From: Methylobacterium sp. NMS14P
GTDB taxonomy: Bacteria > Pseudomonadota > Alphaproteobacteria > Rhizobiales > Beijerinckiaceae
NCBI RefSeq assembly: GCF_028583545.1
Contig: NZ_CP087106.1
Span: 558,001-622,000 of the forward strand
Length of the DNA: 64,000 nt
Reading direction: 5' to 3'
Numbering within the stretch: position 1 is the first letter of the stretch; each line of letters starts with the position of its first letter. The notes below the pieces were generated by a model that was given only the letters and a program-made list of their open reading frames with translations, ran no database searches and was not told where the DNA came from. A program made the position numbers and the translations under genes. Positions 61,161-64,000 of this stretch are shown here, in pieces.

Positions 61161-62054
61161 ATGGCCCGCTCGATCCTCCACATGCTGACGCCGCTCCGGC
61201 ACATGAGCCCGTTCGACGTGAACATGGCCGTGGATGCCGGTTTCGAGACGGTGGTGACCTACACGGAGGTCAGCCTCGCCGACGTGGTCTCGCTGACTCA
61301 GGATTCGATCTTCTCGCGGTCGCCGGCCGACGGGACGCGGACGGGCATCTTCATCGGCGGCAAGAACGCCGAGGACGCCCTCGACATGGTCGACCGCGCC
61401 AAGAAGGCCTTCGTGCCGCCCTTCGTGAACCACGTTTTCGCCGACCCGGCGGGCTCGTTCACCACCGGCGCCGCCATGGTGGCGCAGGTCTCCCGCGCCC
61501 TGCGGCAGAAATTCAACACCGACCTCACGGGCAAGCGCATCGTGATCTTCGGCGGCGCGGGCGTCGTCGCCTACGTGGCCGCGGTGATCGGCGCCCTGCA
61601 GGGCGCCACCACCGTTCTGGTCGGCCACGACGGCGAGGAGCGCGTCTCGAAGATCGCCTTCACGATGAAGTGGCGCTTCGGCATCGAGGTCGGCGCCGTC
61701 GACGGCACGACGCCCGAGGATCGCCGCGCCGCCATCCGCGACGCCGACGTCATCCTCTCGGCCGGTCCGGCGGGCATCCCGATCCTCACCGCGGAGGATC
61801 TGAAATCCGCGCCGAAGCTGCTCGTCGCCTCGGACGTCAACGCCGTGCCGCCCGCCGGCATCGCGGGGATCGACGTCAACGCGGTCGATGTCGCGCTGCC
61901 GAGCGGCAAGGGCGTCGGCATCGGCGCGCTGGCGGTCGGAAACGTGAAGTACCAGACGCAGCGGCGCCTGTTCGACCGGATGCTCGCCTCCGACACGCCG
62001 CTGTGCCTCGACTTCCGCGACGCCTACGCGCTCGCCGTGGAGATCGCCGGCTAG
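61161..62054 (+). CDS. mtdB: NAD(P)-dependent methylene-H4MPT dehydrogenase
   Basis: MtdB oxidises methylene-H4MPT to methenyl-H4MPT in formaldehyde oxidation, with NAD+ or NADP+. The 297 residues show SILHMLTPLRHMSPFDVNMA at the start, a Rossmann domain with VIFGGAGVVAYVAAVIGAL and the QRRLFDRMLASDTPLCLDFRDAYALA end. The neighbours (fhc, beta-RFAP synthase, mch) fit the pathway. Confidence 0.97.
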   Translation: MARSILHMLTPLRHMSPFDVNMAVDAGFETVVTYTEVSLADVVSLTQDSIFSRSPADGTRTGIFIGGKNAEDALDMVDRAKKAFVPPFVNHVFADPAGSFTTGAAMVAQVSRALRQKFNTDLTGKRIVIFGGAGVVAYVAAVIGALQGATTVLVGHDGEERVSKIAFTMKWRFGIEVGAVDGTTPEDRRAAIRDADVILSAGPAGIPILTAEDLKSAPKLLVASDVNAVPPAGIAGIDVNAVDVALPSGKGVGIGALAVGNVKYQTQRRLFDRMLASDTPLCLDFRDAYALAVEIAG

Positions 62055-62076
62055 GCCGCTCCGGCACCGGCCACCG

Positions 62077-63228
62077 ATGGCGGATGCGGTCCTGATCGCC
62101 GCGCAGGCCGGGCGTGCCCTGGCCGAAGCGGCGCGGCGCGCCGGGCTCCGCCCCTACGTGGCCGACCTGTTCGGCGATTCCGACACCCGCGTGCTGGCCG
62201 AGGCCTACCGGCCGCTGCCGGGCCGCTTCGGCACCGCCCCCGCCGCCGACGCCACCCTGGCGGCCCTCGACGACCTCGCCGCGCGGGCCGGAAGCCCGGT
62301 CGGCCTGATCCTGGGCAGCGGCTTCGAGGACGCACCCGACCTGATCGCGCGCCTCGCCGCGCGGCACCGGCTGATCGGCGCCTCGGCCGGGACCGTCGCC
62401 GCCCTCAAGGATCCCCTGGCCTTCGCGGCCCTGTGCGCGCGCCTCGGCGTGCCGCATCCGGCCGTCGCCACCGAGCCGCCGCCGGATCCCGCGGCGTGGC
62501 TGCTCAAGCGGGTCGGGGGCTCCGGAGGCAGCCACATCCGACCGGCCACCCGGTCGCCCGCGCCGGCGGACCACTATTTCCAGGCGCGCGTTCCGGGGCG
62601 GCCGCACGCCCTGAACGTCCTCGCCGACGGGCGCACGATCCGCGTCCTCGCGGTCACCGAGCAGTGGTGCGCGCCGTCGCCGATCCGCCCGTTCCGCTAC
62701 GCGGGGGCGCTCGCCCGCGGCGCCGGAGAAGCCCCGGCGCTCCCCGCTTCGGTCCTAGAGGCGGCCGCCGCCGGGACCGAGCGGATCGTCGCCGCGACGG
62801 GCCTGCGCGGCCTCGCCAGCGCCGACCTGCTGGTCGACGGGCCCGACTGGTGGCTCACCGAGATCAACCCGAGGCCCGGAGCGACCCTCGACGTCCTCGA
62901 CCGGCGCGGGACGCCGCTGCTCGCGGCCCATATCGCCGCCTGCCTCGGCACGATGCCGGAGCCCGGACCGCATCCGGCGGGTGCGGCGGCCGCGCAGATC
63001 TGTTACGCGGACCGTGAGCTTGCGCCTGTGCCGGCCCTCGACTGGCCGGACTGCGTGCGCGACCGCCCGTGCCCCGGCTCGGTGGTCCGCCGCGACGCGC
63101 CGCTCTGCACGGTGCTGGCCGAAGGCGCGGACCGGGCGGAGGTGCTCGCCCTGTTGGAAACGCGGACGGCACACCTGCGGGCCGTCTGCGCGGCGAAGAA
63201 AACACACCCCGAGGAAGCCCCGTCATGA
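62077..63228 (+). CDS. ATP-grasp protein of the H4MPT gene cluster
   Basis: A 383-residue ATP-grasp protein between mtdB and mch (orf5-like in methylotrophs). It has [25 protein letters not shown] at the start, a Lys in [14 protein letters not shown] for ATP, and [13 protein letters not shown] for metal binding. It probably forms an amide or glutamyl bond in the synthesis of H4MPT or the methanofuran analogue (inference). It is coupled to mch by a 4-base overlap (ATGA). Confidence 0.85.
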   Translation: MADAVLIAAQAGRALAEAARRAGLRPYVADLFGDSDTRVLAEAYRPLPGRFGTAPAADATLAALDDLAARAGSPVGLILGSGFEDAPDLIARLAARHRLIGASAGTVAALKDPLAFAALCARLGVPHPAVATEPPPDPAAWLLKRVGGSGGSHIRPATRSPAPADHYFQARVPGRPHALNVLADGRTIRVLAVTEQWCAPSPIRPFRYAGALARGAGEAPALPASVLEAAAAGTERIVAATGLRGLASADLLVDGPDWWLTEINPRPGATLDVLDRRGTPLLAAHIAACLGTMPEPGPHPAGAAAAQICYADRELAPVPALDWPDCVRDRPCPGSVVRRDAPLCTVLAEGADRAEVLALLETRTAHLRAVCAAKKTHPEEAPS

Positions 63229-64000
63229 GTGCCAGCCCGTCCTATCCCAGCATCAACGCGCTCTCAGGCCCCCTGGTCGAGCGGCTCGTGGCCGACGCCG
63301 CGACCCTGCGGCTCTCCGTGTCGCAGGCCGCCGGCGGCGCCCGCATGGTCGATGCCGGCGCGCAGGCGCGGGGCTCGATCGAGGCCGGGCGGCGCATCGC
63401 CGAGATCTGCCTCGGCGGCCTCGGCACCGTTACCATCGCGCCGAGCGGGCCGATCGCGTCCTGGCCCTACTCGGTGACCGTCCATTCCGCCGACCCGGTG
63501 CTCGCGTGCCTGGGCAGCCAGTACGCCGGCTGGAGCCTCGCGGACGAGACCGGCGATTCCGGCTTCTTCGCCCTCGGCTCGGGCCCCGGCCGCGCGGTGG
63601 CGGCCGTCGAGGACCTGTACCAGGAGCTCGGCTTCCGCGATTCCGCCACCAAGACCGCCCTCGTGCTGGAAGCGGCGGGCGGCCCGCCCGAGAGCGTCGT
63701 TGCGAAAGTCGCCGAGGCCTCCGGCCTCAGGCCCGAGGACCTGACCTTCATCTTCGCGCCGACCCAGAGCCTCGCCGGCTCCACCCAGGTCGTGGCCCGC
63801 GTCCTCGAGGTCGCCCTCCACAAGGCCCACACGGTCGGCTTCGACCTGCACGCCATCGTGGACGGGATCGGCTCTGCGCCGCTGTCGCCGCCCCACCCGG
63901 ACTTCATCAAGGCGATGGGCCGCACCAACGACGCGATCATCTACGGCGGCCGGGTCCAGCTGTTCGTGGATGCCGACGACGCGGACGCCAAGCAGCTCGC
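63225..64000 (+). CDS. mch: Methenyl-H4MPT cyclohydrolase, 3' end outside window
   Basis: Mch hydrolyses methenyl-H4MPT to formyl-H4MPT, the substrate of FhcABCD. The visible 258 residues start [14 protein letters not shown], have [16 protein letters not shown] [26 protein letters not shown] and [28 protein letters not shown], as in the archaeal enzyme. The frame is open to the right edge. GAGGAAG precedes the ATG. Confidence 0.96.
   Translation, partial: MSASPSYPSINALSGPLVERLVADAATLRLSVSQAAGGARMVDAGAQARGSIEAGRRIAEICLGGLGTVTIAPSGPIASWPYSVTVHSADPVLACLGSQYAGWSLADETGDSGFFALGSGPGRAVAAVEDLYQELGFRDSATKTALVLEAAGGPPESVVAKVAEASGLRPEDLTFIFAPTQSLAGSTQVVARVLEVALHKAHTVGFDLHAIVDGIGSAPLSPPHPDFIKAMGRTNDAIIYGGRVQLFVDADDADAKQL

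Overview
The window comes from a high-G+C alphaproteobacterial methylotroph of the Methylobacterium/Methylorubrum type. The evidence is a lanthanide-type methanol dehydrogenase with its cytochrome and partner (xoxFGJ), a pqqA-B-CD-E cluster with a fused PqqCD, a complete fhcBADC operon, and the start of the tetrahydromethanopterin (H4MPT) gene set (beta-RFAP synthase, mtdB, an ATP-grasp gene, mch). The gene order from xoxF to mch is the one I recall for the main C1 region of M. extorquens, but I could not run a comparison.

Layout. 1-7660: a histidine/lipid/DNA-uptake run on the plus strand (hisB partial, DUF2628, hisH, hisA, hisF, a dihydroorotase-like gene without its metal ligands, plsY, dprA), many pairs coupled by 4-base overlaps, ending against a convergent ruvX pair. 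8143-11966: gatC, gatA, a small membrane gene and gatB; structured repeats lie on both sides of gatB. 12667-16533: a minus-strand FUSC/DUF1656/HlyD efflux operon with a DUF3280 gene. 16660-23406: small secreted proteins, a GST, ndk, purMN, an AI-2E-type permease and an Hda-like DnaA homologue. 23505-27519: ppk and ppx, with a possible Pho box upstream of ppk. 28001-30517: a chemoreceptor with a globin domain at its C terminus. 30530-41698: a Tat-exported formamidase-like protein, malic enzyme, surface-glycan type genes, aspS, rnd and small unknown genes.

42403-64000 is the C1 island. XoxF oxidises methanol in the periplasm using PQQ and a lanthanide, passing electrons to XoxG. The pqq genes on the opposite strand make the cofactor. 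A two-component pair (probably MxbDM) sits upstream of pqqA. FhcABCD and the H4MPT enzymes MtdB and Mch carry the formaldehyde carbon toward formate. folK, folB and folP lie between the xox and pqq genes. Two unrecognised periplasmic proteins are translationally coupled to pqqE and are the most interesting unknown genes in the island.

I found no tRNA, rRNA, CRISPR array, insertion sequence or phage gene. The intergenic regions before xoxF, before pqqA and between fhcB and the beta-RFAP synthase hold inverted or direct repeats that look like regulator sites. hisB is cut by the left edge and mch by the right edge.
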